DNA of 64,000 nucleotides from Cohnella ginsengisoli (GTDB lineage Bacteria > Bacillota > Bacilli > Paenibacillales > Paenibacillaceae), in assembly GCF_029525555.1 (NCBI RefSeq), contig NZ_JAPDHZ010000006.1, positions 682,001 through 746,000 of the forward strand, in the 5' to 3' direction. Of the stretch, positions 1 through 10,336 are shown one piece after another; within the stretch, counting starts at the first letter, position 1; each line of letters begins with the position of its first letter. A model generated the notes under the pieces. It saw nothing but the letters and a program-made list of their open reading frames with translations, did not search any database and was not told the origin of the DNA. Position numbers and translations under genes: made by a program.

Positions 1-1
1 G

Positions 2-385
2 TCCAAAGCAGAGCAAGCGACGCCGGCCGTGTCGAACGATAAGACGGCCGCAGCCGTCGTGAAGACGGCGTCCGTGCAAACGCAAGTCGAGAAATCCGCG
101 CAGCCGACGGCAGCGCCTAAAGCGACGCCGGCGCCTACCGCGAAGCCTTCCGTGGCATCGAATGCGCAAGCGACCAAGGCGCCCGAGCCGACGGCAGCTC
201 CGCAAGCGTCCGCCGCGGTGGAAAAGCCTGCGGATGCCGCGCCTGCGAAGGCGACGACGTTCGTGAAAAAGGTAGAAGCGCCTAAAGCGTCCGCGACGAC
301 TGCCGCCTCTTCCTCGAGCTCCTCGTCCGGCTCGTCTTCCTCTTCCGACGAGATTTGCCCGCCGGAAGAAGAGATTTGCCCGTAA
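2..385 (+). CDS. C-terminal part of a low-complexity Ala/Pro/Lys-rich protein (5' end outside window)
   Basis: The reading frame is open from the first bases of the window, so the true start lies upstream; the GTG at 29 is only the first possible start codon inside the window. The visible part is about 127 residues of Ala, Pro, Thr and Lys-rich repeats, then a serine run of roughly 15 residues, and it ends with two copies of an acidic Glu-Ile-Cys-Pro motif just before the stop. No catalytic domain is visible. Such composition is typical of extended linkers or cell-wall-spanning tails of secreted proteins. The SLH-domain gene starting 54 bases downstream on the same strand fits a surface role. 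That is inference; no function can be named. Confidence 0.55.
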   Translation, partial: SKAEQATPAVSNDKTAAAVVKTASVQTQVEKSAQPTAAPKATPAPTAKPSVASNAQATKAPEPTAAPQASAAVEKPADAAPAKATTFVKKVEAPKASATTAASSSSSSSGSSSSSDEICPPEEEICP

Positions 386-439
386 GCCGCATCGACCCTA
401 CTACTTCACTTCAGAAGATACAGAAACGAGGCGTTCGGA

Positions 440-3400
440 TTGAAATTGAAATTAAGAGCTCAACGGATAATGGCGCTGCTGCTAGCTGTCTTCGTGGCGA
501 TCCCGGCACTGGCGGCTCACGCCGCCGAACAAGCGCCGGAAGGCGTCGTCGCGTCAAGCGGCAGCAACGCCGGCCATTACGATTATTTTAGCGACGTTTA
601 CCCGTCCTTGAAAAATGAATCGCATGTGTTCCAAACGACGACCTACGAGGATATCGCGCAAATCTTCAAAACGCCCGGCACGTATGCCGTCGTCTTCGGC
701 GGCGCGGCCAATCCGTCCACGCAGGCTCAGATCGCATATATCAACCAAGTCGCCAAGGAAAAGGGGATCGCGAAGGTCTACAACTTCGACACCCGCCTCG
801 ACGGCAAGGACGATCTGGACATCGCGAACAGCACCAATGCTTTTGCCTACAAGTATACGGATCTTATCAATACTTATCTGACGGGCGCGGCGGATGCGGC
901 GAACGTGCAAAATCAAACATATGTCTTCGTATACAACAAAGACAACGGCGGCGGATCGGTCGTCGCAGGCTTCAAAAGCGCCGCGGTCGCAGCGGACTTC
1001 CAAACGGGCGGCATTGCGGATGCATCCAAGATCGACGCCTACAAGGCGCAGATCCGAAGCGTATTCGGCAAAGCGAACGCGTACAGCACGATCAGCGCGT
1101 ACGATTTGATCGCGCCGGGCTTTAATCATAACGGTCCATTTTACGCACCGACAGCTGCCCCGATCTTCGACGAGTCCGACAAGGACCTCGTGCTGGAACA
1201 CGTGACGTATGACGAGCTGCTTGGCATTCTCAGGAGCGAGGGCGACTATGTACTGCTCTTCGGCGGTTCCTGGTGCCCGAATACGCAAGCGGCGGTTAAA
1301 TACGTGAACGAGTATGCGAAAAAGTATGGCGTGGACAAAGTCTATTTCTTTGACCCGCGCATCGACGCAGGCTTGGACGTCACGAAGCCGGACGCCAATT
1401 ATCACGAAAACGACAAGCTCATGATCCGCGACAGCAAGAACGCTTATGCTTATCTGTACGTCGATCTGGCTAAGCAATATCTGACCAATCTGCGTGCGGA
1501 ATACGAAACGAGAGCGGCCTCCAACATCTCGTATACGGACGGCAATGGCGCCAAAGTAGAAGCCATTCGTCTGCAAGTGCCTTACTTCTTCACTTACAAC
1601 AAGGACAACAAGGACGCAGACGGCAAAGCTGCGCCGATCCTGGGCCATATCGAGCTCATGTACGGTTGGGGCGATACGTCCAAGAAAGACGCGGACGCGA
1701 CCAAGTCCTATGCCAATTATATCGAAGCGCTGAACAGCGTGCTGTCCCGCACGGAGTCGCTGCCGACCGGTCTCGTCGGCGTCGAGCCCTCCCAGTTCGG
1801 CGGCACGGACGGACGCATCGACGGGGTAGGCGGGAAGGCGCTGGAGTACAAGAAGGCTTCCGACACCGAATATACGCCCGTCACAGGCTCTTCCATCTGG
1901 CGCCTTGCGCCCGGCGAGTATGACGTTCGTTATGCATCGATCTTCGGCGCGCAAAAGAAAAACTCGACGACGAAGAGCTACGACAAGATCGCCTACAAGC
2001 CGGGCCAACCGGTCCGCATCGCGGTGCCGCAGAACACGACGCCGCTGCAGCTGGAAGCTCCCCAAGGCTTGAAGGGGATCGCGACGTCGGTAGCGAACGA
2101 CGTATACGGCGGTTCGATCATAGGCACGGCAGCTGGTCAGGAGTATAAGAAGGTCGGCGCGGACGCTTATCTGGCTGCGACGACACCTTCGATCACTGGA
2201 CTCGTCTATGGCGATTACCTTGTCCGCAACAAAGCGAAGGACGGCATTAACGCCAGCCCGGACACGCTCGTGACCGTGCCGAAGTACGGCCAGCAGTCTG
2301 CGCCGGCGGGTCTCGCGGGCGTCGCGCCCAGCGGGCCGAACCTGAAGGACGGACAAATCACGGGCATTACGGAAGGCCTGGAATACAAGGGTGCGTCCGT
2401 CGAGAATGCCGTCTATACGAAGATTGAAGGCAATGGCACGAACGGAATTTTGACCGGTCTTGAGCCGGGCACCTACACGCTGAGATATGCGGCCACCGAC
2501 AAGCTCGCAGTCGGACCGTCCGTCGACGTCGTCGTGCCGTCCAAGCAGACCCAAGACGCGCCGACAGGACTGCAAGGCGTAGCGCCGACGAGTTCGGCGA
2601 ACAATGACGGTCAAATTACGGGCGTCACGGCTGATCTGGAATACAAGGCGCACGGCGCAAATGCCTATACGCCAGTGACGGGCTCTACGATCACGGGCCT
2701 GGCGGCAGGCAAGTATCATGTGCGCGTCGCCGCCAAGCCTGGTTTCTACGCCAGTGCTGACGTCGAAGTAACGGTACCTGGGTATGTGGCTCCTTATGTC
2801 CCGCCGGTCAGCTCTACGACGCCGACGCCTACGCCGACGACTCCGCCGGCAGGATCTGGCGCGGAGGACGGCAAGATCGTCGTATCGGCCAAGCTCGTTT
2901 CCAAGTTCGATGCGTCGAACGGCCTGACCTCCGCGTCCATCACTGCCAGCGAGGTCTCGGGATTGGTCGATAGCGCTAAAAAAAGCCGAGTCGGAAGGCA
3001 AGGCAGCAGTCATCGAACTGAACATCGAAGCGAAAGCGGACACCAAGTCGGGGCTGCTGACCCTGCCGCGCGACGCGGTGAAGGCGCTCGCCGGCGCAAC
3101 CCAGGCCGAGGTGAAGATCAACTATGCGGGCTTTGGCACGATTGCGTTTGACGCGAAGGCGTTCGCCAGCATCGGCGCTGCCGAAGGCACGGGCGACATC
3201 GGCATCCAAATCACCAAGTCAGAGCTGACCGAGGAAGGCAAGCAGGTGCTCGGCGATCGTCCGGTTTACGACCTGGCGGTCATCGCGGGCGGCGGTAACG
3301 TATCCGTCTTCGGCGGCGGCAAGGTGAATATCAGCCTGCCGTACACGCTGGAGAGCGGCGAATCCGCGAACGCGATCGTCGTCTACTACGTGAACGAGAC

Positions 3401-4046
3401 GACAGGCGAGTTAGAAACGGTACGCGGGAAGTTCGACGCGTCCGCCAAAGAAGTGAAGTTCACGACCACGCACTTCTCGCAGTACATCGTCGGCTACAAT
3501 CCGGTGAGCTTCGCGGACGTCGCGGCTTCCTCCTGGTACGGCGACGCTGTCGGATTCCTGGCGGCGCGCGGCATCACGACCGGCACGGACGCCGAGCACT
3601 ACAGCCCCGGCGCGACCGTGTCGAGAGGCCAATTCGTGACGCTGCTGTTCAAGGCATACGGCATCGCGCCGGAAGCCGGCGCAGCCGACAATTTTGCGGA
3701 TGCCGGCGATGCGTATTATACCGGCTACCTTGCGGCAGCCAAGCGTCTGGGCATCGCTACAGGCGCAGGCGGCAACTTCGCGCCGGATAGCCAGATCTCC
3801 CGGCAAGAGCTGTTCACGCTGCTTTACCGTACGCTGAACGTGCTCGGCGAGCTCCCGGCTGCCCGGTCGGGCGCGACGGTGTCCGGATTCTCGGATGCGG
3901 GCCAGATCGCAAGCTATGCCCAGGATGCATTCAAGGCACTCGTCGAGAGCGGCGTCGTTTCGGGCAATGGCGGCAAGCTCGATCCTGCGGGCGCATCGAC
4001 GCGCGCGCAGGTCGCGCAAGTCCTGTTCAATCTGCTCTCCAAGTGA
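440..4046 (+). CDS. Secreted SLH-domain protein with two thioredoxin-like domains (one frameshift)
   Basis: The start is TTG 440, with a CGAGG-type ribosome site about 8 bases upstream. An N-terminal signal peptide (basic start, hydrophobic core, Ala-rich cleavage region near residue 28) predicts export. Two related thioredoxin-like segments follow, at roughly residues 65-190 and 250-400. The second has Trp-Cys-Pro-Asn (Cys279); the first has Ala-Asn-Pro-Ser at that position and no cysteine. Then come three to four beta-rich repeats of about 85 residues, a Thr/Pro linker and three C-terminal SLH motifs (nt 3505-4040) that normally bind pyruvylated cell-wall polysaccharide. The frame breaks at the A7 run 2978-2984. 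Removing one A joins both halves into about 1201 residues, with Lys-Lys-Ala-Glu continuing smoothly. A surface protein is well supported; any redox role rests on one partial CxxC-like site. Confidence 0.8.
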
Positions 4047-4076
4047 TCGGTTAACGAAACTAAATAGCGCGGAGCT

Positions 4077-4105
4077 GGAATGGGCGGCCTTTGGCCGTCC
4101 ATTCC
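4077..4105 (+). terminator. Strong hairpin after the SLH gene, no U-tract
   Basis: A 13-bp stem with one mismatch (GGAATGG and CGGCC arms) closes a TTT loop. It lies between the SLH gene stop and the thioredoxin gene. No run of T follows, so it may be a processing or stabilising hairpin and not a standard intrinsic terminator. Confidence 0.45.
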
Positions 4106-4143
4106 GCCCGTGTTGATGCGGATGCGCGAGGAGCGGCTTTGCG

Positions 4144-4756
4144 ATGAAAAATAAACTGACGATCCTCGGCGCGTTGCTCGTCCTTTTTGCCGTCGCCCTG
4201 TATATCTCGGGCAGCTACGGCGAGGACGACGGCTACGCGCAGGTCAGGCAGGAGCGGCAAACGTTTCTCGATGGGCAGGGGAACGAACGCCTGACGGAAA
4301 AGCAGTTAACGGAAGAGCGGCAACTGGAGGCGGCGCCGGACTTTACCCTAAAGGACCTGGACGGGAATGCCGTGTCGCTGCGGGATCTGCGGGGCAAGGC
4401 CGTCTATCTGAACTTCTGGACGACCTGGTGCAAATGGTGCAAAAAAAGAAATGCCCGCCATGAAGCGTATTTACCAGTCGTTCGAAGGCGCGGATCTGGC
4501 GATCGTTGCCGTCGATATGGGTGAGGACCGCGACAAGGTCGCTGCGTACATGGCCCAAGGGGGTTACCCTTTCCAAGCGCTGCTCGATTCGGACAAAAGC
4601 GTGGCCCGGTCCTATCGCGTAACCTCGATTCCCGTCTCCGTGTTCGTGGACAAGGAAGGGCGGATCGCCTACCGGAAGCTCGGCACGATGATGGAAGACG
4701 AGATGCGGTCGGTCGTCGAATCGCTCCTGAGAATGAAACTAATCGGGAAGAGATGA
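4144..4756 (+). CDS. TlpA/ResA-like membrane-anchored thioredoxin (one frameshift)
   Basis: The start is ATG 4144, with GAGGAG about 9 bases upstream. A single N-terminal hydrophobic segment (residues about 4-24) should anchor the protein outside the membrane. The rest is an AhpC/TSA-thioredoxin fold with a Trp-Cys-Lys-Trp-Cys active site (Cys96 and Cys99) and a cis-Pro loop near Ser-Ile-Pro-Val, as in ResA/TlpA proteins that reduce exported thiols, for instance in cytochrome c maturation. The frame breaks just after the active site at the A7 run 4441-4447. Dropping one A restores Cys-Lys-Lys-Glu-Met-Pro and about 203 residues. The symporter begins 10 bases downstream, so the two may be cotranscribed. 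If the symporter carries cystine, a thiol-linked pairing would make sense; this is inference. Confidence 0.8.
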
Positions 4757-4766
4757 TATCAACCTT

Positions 4767-6131
4767 ATGAACAACGTAGACAACAATCTGCTATCCGCTA
4801 TCGAGACGAATTGGTACAGTTTCGTCGTCTCGATTTTCGTATTTTTCATTTTGTATTTCCTGGCCAAAAAGCGAATAGGCTTTGGCGTCCGCGTCATCAC
4901 GGGCTTGGTGCTAGGACTGCTCGCGGGTATCCTGCTGCAGAATCTGGACCTGGACACCAAGGCGATCGTCACGTTCGGCAGCATCTACGTCAGCCTGATC
5001 AAGATGCTCGTCATCCCGCTCGTGTTCGTCCTGGTACTGAACAGCATCGCCTCATTGACCAGTCTCGAATATTTGCGCAAGATCGGCTTCAAGACATTTG
5101 CCTGGTTCCTTGGCACGACCGGCGTGGCTTCGATTATCGGGCTGGCGATCGCGCTGCTGTTCAACCCGGGCAAGGGCATCCAGCAGGCGTTGCCGGAAGG
5201 CTTCGAGGCGCGCGAGATTCCGACGTTTTCGCAGGTCATCCTCGATCTGGTACCGTCCAACCCCGTGCTTGAAGCGGCTAACGGCAAGGTCGTGCCGGTG
5301 CTCATTTTCGCGCTGTTTATCGCCGTCGCGATCATCAAGGTCGGTTCGCGGAACGCGGAGGCCGTCCGTCCGGTGCGTGAGCTGATCGCTTCGCTGACGC
5401 AGGTGCTGCATCAGGTCGTCAAGTTCATCATCCGCCTGACTCCCTACGGCGTATTCGCGCTCATCGCGGGCATCACGGCCAAGTACGGCTGGGAAACGTT
5501 GCAAGAGCTCGGAAGCGTCATCGTCACTTCCTACGTAGCGCTCATCATTCATTTCGTGCTCGTGTTCGGCGGGCTCGTGCTGCTCGTGGCGCGGGTCAAT
5601 CCGATCCGTTTCTTTAAGAAAATCTATCCGACGATCACCGTCGCCTTCACGACGCGGAGCAGCTTCGCCGTGCTGCCGGTGAACCTGGAGGTCATCACCA
5701 AGCGCCTGCACGTGTCCGAGAAGATTGCGAGCTTCGTCGCGCCGCTCGGCGCCTCGGTCAACTTCAACGGTTGCGGCGGCATCTGGCCTGCGATCGTGGC
5801 GGTGTTCACGGCGCAGGTGTATGGCATCGACCTGACGGGAACGGACTATATCGTGCTCGTGCTCGTCAGCGTCATCTCCTCGATTGGGGTGGCGGGCGTG
5901 CCGGGACCGGCGGTCATCTCCACCACCGTCGTGCTGACCGCGCTTGGCCTGCCGCTCGAAGGCATCGGCATCGTCGCCGGCGTCGAGGCGCTGATCGACA
6001 TGGGCCGTACCGCCGTCAACGCGACGGGCACGACCGTCACCTCGCTGCTCGTGGCGAATGCAGAAGGGGAGTTCGACCGCGAGGCGTTCAACCGGGACGA
6101 GGACGAGGATCTGGTGCTGAACCCGGTATAA
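4767..6131 (+). CDS. tcyP: Dicarboxylate/amino acid:cation symporter, TcyP-like (L-cystine uptake)
   Basis: This 454-residue polytopic membrane protein belongs to the DAACS (SLC1/GltP) family. It starts with a long hydrophobic pair of helices. It has the family's serine-rich re-entrant loop region (near Thr-Thr-Arg-Ser-Ser-Phe-Ala) and the late Asn-Xaa-Xaa-Gly-Thr-Thr segment, and it ends in an acidic tail. Length and the N-terminal pattern resemble Bacillus TcyP, the L-cystine symporter, more than glutamate carriers; the exact substrate is inferred by resemblance only. It starts at ATG 4767, 10 bases after the thioredoxin gene, and is followed by a clear intrinsic terminator. The frame is intact. 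Confidence 0.8.
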   Translation: MNNVDNNLLSAIETNWYSFVVSIFVFFILYFLAKKRIGFGVRVITGLVLGLLAGILLQNLDLDTKAIVTFGSIYVSLIKMLVIPLVFVLVLNSIASLTSLEYLRKIGFKTFAWFLGTTGVASIIGLAIALLFNPGKGIQQALPEGFEAREIPTFSQVILDLVPSNPVLEAANGKVVPVLIFALFIAVAIIKVGSRNAEAVRPVRELIASLTQVLHQVVKFIIRLTPYGVFALIAGITAKYGWETLQELGSVIVTSYVALIIHFVLVFGGLVLLVARVNPIRFFKKIYPTITVAFTTRSSFAVLPVNLEVITKRLHVSEKIASFVAPLGASVNFNGCGGIWPAIVAVFTAQVYGIDLTGTDYIVLVLVSVISSIGVAGVPGPAVISTTVVLTALGLPLEGIGIVAGVEALIDMGRTAVNATGTTVTSLLVANAEGEFDREAFNRDEDEDLVLNPV

Positions 6132-6142
6132 AATTTATGGAG

Positions 6143-6187
6143 AGAGCCTTTACATGCTGCGCTTGCCGCAGATGCGGAGGCTCTTTT
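6143..6187 (+). terminator. Intrinsic terminator after the symporter gene
   Basis: The arms AGAGCCT (6143-6149) and AGGCTCT (6178-6184) pair and are followed by T residues. It lies 12 bases after the symporter stop and ends the thioredoxin-symporter unit. The remaining bases to the next start at 6380 are GC-rich with no recognisable promoter or gene. Confidence 0.7.
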
Positions 6188-6379
6188 CGTGTGCGCCCGC
6201 GCGGCAGGCTTCTGAGCAGTGGGTCCGATCTCTAACTGCGCGGCTGCGGACCACGGAACCGCCAAGCGCTGCGCGGCATATAGTGTCGCATAGCGGCGCG
6301 GCCTTTTCGCAAGATAAAGGATTGTCTCTGGCAACGTGGAGACGGGGGCCGCCAAGTTCACGCCAAGGAGGTGGCTCCC

Positions 6380-6943
6380 ATGATCGGATTGCTGCTGTGG
6401 ATCGCCGGTTGCTACGCGGTCGCCGCGGCTTGCGCCTATCGTCTGCTGCGGCACTGGCGCAGACCGGTCGCCAAGCGGCACTACGTCATCGTCGCGGGCA
6501 ATCATGAGGATCAGATCGAGTGGGTGATCCGCTCGCTCCGTTATCAAGGCAGCCTGTCGGGGACGGATATCGGCATTACCGTGCTGCTCGAACCGGAGGC
6601 GGAGGACGGCACCGCGTCGATCGTGGAAATGCTCGTACGCACGGAGGCGGGCGTGAGCCTGATCCGCCAACTGCCGGAGACGGGCGAAGACGGCGCGACG
6701 GGGCGCAGGCGTTGGGAAGAGACGAAGACGGCGTACGCGGAAGCGTGGAACGGGCCGAACGCCGTATGGATGGAGCTGCCGCGAAGCGAAAGCGTTGACG
6801 GAGAGAGCGGCGGCGGGGGCTGCGGCAGCGGCTTTGGCGGGGGACAGGGGCTAGGAATGGGACCTATACAGGCGCAAGGTCAGGAGAATAGGGATGACGA
6901 TGGGCGTTCGGAATTGACATCCTTTTCCGATCGATTACAATAA
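6380..6943 (+). CDS. Small membrane-anchored protein with Gly-rich C-terminus, function unknown
   Basis: AAGGAGG at 6365-6371 places the start at ATG 6380, not at the in-frame GTG 6371 that overlaps it. The 187-residue product opens with one hydrophobic helix (residues about 1-20) and then a basic stretch, so the C-terminal part probably faces the cytoplasm. A soluble alpha/beta segment of about 110 residues follows, then a Gly/Gln-rich disordered tail. The segment opens with His-Tyr-Val-Ile-Val-Ala-Gly-Asn and loosely recalls the start of a glycosyltransferase-like fold, but no motif decides it. It stands alone ahead of the competence genes. I do not recognise the family. Confidence 0.6.
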   Translation: MIGLLLWIAGCYAVAAACAYRLLRHWRRPVAKRHYVIVAGNHEDQIEWVIRSLRYQGSLSGTDIGITVLLEPEAEDGTASIVEMLVRTEAGVSLIRQLPETGEDGATGRRRWEETKTAYAEAWNGPNAVWMELPRSESVDGESGGGGCGSGFGGGQGLGMGPIQAQGQENRDDDGRSELTSFSDRLQ

Positions 6944-7031
6944 AAGTGATGAAGGGTATGGCTCGGTGATTCGTTGTGAATGGCGCGAGCTAAGTAATGA
7001 TGTATGAAACAAAATAGCAATTAAATGGGTG

Positions 7032-7079
7032 AAGCACACTCGCTAACGGCCGAAGGGGCTGAAGCGGTGTGCTTTTTTT
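7032..7079 (+). terminator. Intrinsic terminator upstream of comFA
   Basis: AAGCACAC (7032-7039) pairs with GTGTGCTT (7067-7074), followed by a T7 tract. It separates the preceding small membrane protein gene from comFA. Confidence 0.8.
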
Positions 7080-7110
7080 GCGTTTGAAAAAAAGTCGAGG
7101 GGGGCGCGAA

Positions 7111-9452
7111 ATGAGGGCGACGGTATATGCGGTGCGGTTGCAAACCGGATGGCAGGCGAGGTTCACGGTCGATTGGGATACGGATGAAGGTTTCTGGCTC
7201 GACCCTGCGTATCGGGCGGGGATCGCGGAAGGTTGGGGAACGCCGGCCATGGACCTAGGGTGGGCTGGCGGGGCAATCGTCAGATTGGAGCGGTTGATGC
7301 CGTTGGGAGAGGCGGAGGCGGCTTGCGGACAATTGCAGGCGAAGTTGAATAGAAGGCGGGAGTTGGAGACGGCAGAGGTGCGGGTTTTGCTGCTGCAAAT
7401 GTTTGACGATTGGGCGGAAGGACGCGGTGAATTTGCGAAGCGGAGCGGATGGAGGCTCGGGCGATTAAAAGGGAGCGGGGCAAACAAAGCGAACGAAGCG
7501 TCTGACGGAGCCGAAGAAGGCTGCGAAATATTGCAGGAGCGTGTGTCGCGCGAGGGGCGAGGGATGGGGGCGGCCGCTGCCAAGCTTCAAGCCATGCGGG
7601 TGCGTTCGCTATTGCCGCTGTTGGAGGGGCGCTCGCTGCTTCAGGCGGAGGCAGCGGCGATGCTCGCCGATCGGGCGCCCGGCATCGCGCCGGGCGCCGG
7701 CTTGCCGGGCCTGCTGCAGCTGGGCGCGCTGCTCGGGGCTTTGCGGCTTGGCGCGGCTGTCGCGCCAGGCGCTCTGCCGCGGGCACGGCGCATGCGCTGC
7801 CGGCGATGCGGCAGCGGCGAAGCCGCGCTGAGGCGCACCGCGTGCGCCTCTTGCGGCAGCGCCGCCTGCGCCGTCTGCGAGGCGTGCCTGGCGCTCGGCC
7901 GCAGCCGCGCGTGCGGGCTGCTCGTGCGCGGTCCGGCGCCGGCGGCTTCGCCGCTCGGGGCGACTGCGTCCGCCGCAGGGCCGTCCGCGGCGGACGTCTG
8001 CGCGCGCTGGGGCCTCAGCCCGGCGCAGCGGGCCGCCTCGGAGCAGGCGGTGCGCTTCCTGCTGGCGGGGCGAGAACCGGGGCTCGGGGTGGAACGGGCC
8101 GCGCCCGGCCGCGTCGGTATTGCCGGCGGGCTAGCTTCCGCGGCTCCAGGGCGCTCTGTTTCCCCCTCGCGGGCACGTTCCTTCCGCAGTCCCGCACCAA
8201 TCGATGAGTTACTTGCGAGCGCTGCTAAGACTTGGCTGCGGGCCGCTGCATCGGCGGCAACTTTCCGCTGACGATGCAACCGATCTCGAGACGCCGCATG
8301 GCGATCCGTTGGCCATTCGACCGCGTTCCTTTTTTATTGTGGGCCGTTACCGGAGCGGGTAAGACCGAAATGATCTTTCCGCTGCTGGACGCTGTGCTCA
8401 GCGCCGGCGGCCGGGCCTTGCTCGCTACGCCGCGCCGGGACGTCGTGCTCGAGCTGGCGCCGCGGCTGGCGACGGCGTTTCCGGGCCGGAGCATGGCAGT
8501 GCTGTATGGCGGCAGCGGGGACCGGTGGCAGCAGGCCGACTTGACGCTGGCGACCACGCATCAGCTCATGCGCTTCGGGCAAGCCTTCGACCTCGTGCTG
8601 ATCGACGAGCTTGATGCGTTTCCCTACCACGGCGACCCCATGCTTCACTATGCGGCTGCCGCCGCCCGCAAACCGGACGGCGCGACCGTACTGCTGAGCG
8701 CGACGCCGCCTTCGGCCATGCGCCGTGCCGTTCGCTTCGGCCGTTTGCCTTGCGCTAAAGTACCCGTTCGATACCATCGGCACCCGCTGCCCGTGCCGCA
8801 CGTCCTCGTCATGGCGCCGCTGAAGCGTTGGAGCGGCGGCGCGACTAGCCGCGCAAAAAATGTGCAAGGCTTAAACAATCGCATCGCCGATAAACAAGCG
8901 GCGGCGCTATACGCCCGCATCGAATCATCCCTTGCGCGCGGCGCTCAAGTCTTTATCTTCGTGCCTTACATCAAGCAGATCGAGGTGCTGGTCGCGCTCT
9001 TCCGCCGCCAGGCGCAGCGCTGGGGCATATCTGCGGCCTGCATCGACGGCACTTCTTCGCAAGACGACGGGCGACGGGATAAAGTGACGGCCTTTCGGGA
9101 GCGCGAGCTGCGTTTGCTCGTGACGACGACGATCCTCGAACGCGGCGTGACCGTTCCGCGCAGCGACGTCTTCATCCTTGACGCCCACGCCAAGCTGTTC
9201 GACGAGGCGGCGCTCGTTCAGATGGCCGGGCGCGCCGGCCGCTCGGTGGACGATCCGGACGGTAGGGTCTGTTTCTGCGCCGCGCATCGAACCCGGGCGC
9301 TAACTGGCGCAATCAGGCAGATAACCGCGATGAATCGGCTCGCGCGAAAAGGGGGTTATTTGATCGAGAGGTCGCATGGGGACAGGCCCATTCGTTTGGG
9401 AGGCGGCCGCCATTCGACGTTTAACCCGGGCCGTCGCGGGGGCGACCGATGA
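7111..9452 (+). CDS. comFA: ComFA-like DNA helicase/translocase of competence (reading frame broken)
   Basis: ComFA is a membrane-associated SF2 ATPase that helps pull transforming DNA into the cytoplasm. The start is ATG 7111 after a GAGGGGGG ribosome site. An N-terminal domain of about 230 residues precedes a zinc-finger region with paired Cys-X2-Cys motifs (nt 7795-7900). The helicase core has Walker A Thr-Gly-Ala-Gly-Lys-Thr (near 8350), a DE box Ile-Asp-Glu-Leu-Asp (near 8600), Ser-Ala-Thr, and the C-terminal Gln-Met-Ala-Gly-Arg-Ala-Gly-Arg motif. Between zinc finger and Walker A the protein passes through three frames. One shift fits the T6 run 8330-8335, where dropping a T joins Arg-Ser-Phe to Leu-Leu-Trp-Ala-Val. 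A second lies somewhere in 8135-8203 and cannot be placed. If both are errors, the product is about 779 residues. comFC overlaps its stop by ATGA. Confidence 0.8.
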
Positions 9453-10222
9453 TGCGGGGCTTGCTCCGGGCCGTCTACGAGCTGCTCCATCCCGTCCTTC
9501 AGCAATGCCCCGTATGTCTGCGCGAGGTGCGCGGGGAGCCGTCTTTGACCCCTATGCCGGTTCGACAGCCGGAGGCGAGATTGCTTTTGAACCGGCTATG
9601 CGGCGCTTGCCGGACCCGCATTCCCTGGATATGGGCGCCGATGTGTCCCGTGTGCGGCAGGCCAGGCCGCTGCTTCGATTGCTTGCGTCGCAAGCTGACC
9701 TACTTCAATGGCGTGCGGTGCTCGGTGCAATATCGGGACGAGATGAGAGACTGGCTCGCCGATTACAAGTATAGGGGAGCAGAACGGTATACCGAGGTCA
9801 TGGCTGCTATGCTATCCTGCGCCATGGAACAATTGAGGAATGACTTTGGGGGCGCCTTCGATCTGATCACCGCCGTTCCGCTCGCGCCGGGCAGGCTCGA
9901 GGAACGCGGATTTAATCAGGCTGAGCGCATGGCCGCCGCGATGGCCGCTTGGTACGGGATTCCGTATCGCCCCTTGCTGAAGCGGACGCGCGATACCGAG
10001 AAGCAGAGCGGCAAGGCGCGTCAGGGGCGCATCGCGGACATGCGCGGGTTATTCGCGCCAGCGGACGGATTTGCCGCAGCGCGTTCACCAAGCGGGCCGC
10101 TTCGGATTCTGATCGCGGACGATATTTACACGACGGGGAGTACGATGAACGATTGCGCGCGCGCAGTTCTTCAGGCCGTGCCCGGTGCCCAAGTTTACGG
10201 GATCGCCTGGTCCAGGAGTTGA
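9449..10222 (+). CDS. comFC: ComFC/GntX-type phosphoribosyltransferase-like competence protein
   Basis: The product is 257 residues. The N-terminal part carries Cys-Pro-X-Cys and further Cys pairs forming a zinc-binding region. The C-terminal half is a type I phosphoribosyltransferase fold with the PRPP-binding loop Ile-Ala-Asp-Asp-Ile-Tyr-Thr-Thr-Gly-Ser-Thr. The Glu-Arg-Gly-Phe-Asn-Gln segment is typical of ComFC. The protein is needed for DNA uptake together with ComFA; its biochemical reaction is not settled in the family. The ATG overlaps the comFA stop by four bases, implying translational coupling. Length is normal and the frame is intact. Confidence 0.92.
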   Translation: MMRGLLRAVYELLHPVLQQCPVCLREVRGEPSLTPMPVRQPEARLLLNRLCGACRTRIPWIWAPMCPVCGRPGRCFDCLRRKLTYFNGVRCSVQYRDEMRDWLADYKYRGAERYTEVMAAMLSCAMEQLRNDFGGAFDLITAVPLAPGRLEERGFNQAERMAAAMAAWYGIPYRPLLKRTRDTEKQSGKARQGRIADMRGLFAPADGFAAARSPSGPLRILIADDIYTTGSTMNDCARAVLQAVPGAQVYGIAWSRS

Positions 10223-10252
10223 TGGGACGTACGCACGAATTTCAATAAAAAG

Positions 10253-10282
10253 TATACACGACCAGTCCGCATCCATTACAAT
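10253..10282 (+). promoter_or_regulatory. Possible sigma-A promoter before yvyF
   Basis: TATACA (10253-10258), an 18-base spacer and TACAAT (10277-10282) lie 55 bases before the yvyF start. The -35 matches only four of six positions, so this is tentative. Confidence 0.35.
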
Positions 10283-10336
10283 AAAAGGACGATATCGAAT
10301 GCTGTCGATCCTCGGATCGGGGACGGAGGTTGGCTT

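Noticed and set aside
554..3121. 855-codon open frame on the minus strand opposite the first SLH gene
   Set aside because: Arg/Asp-rich translation typical of the antisense of a GC-rich gene, with no motifs and no ribosome site. The plus strand has a signal peptide and SLH domains.
7641..8279. 212-codon minus-strand frame opposite comFA
   Set aside because: Ala/Arg/Pro-rich antisense of a GC-rich stretch; comFA zinc-finger cysteines lie on the plus strand.
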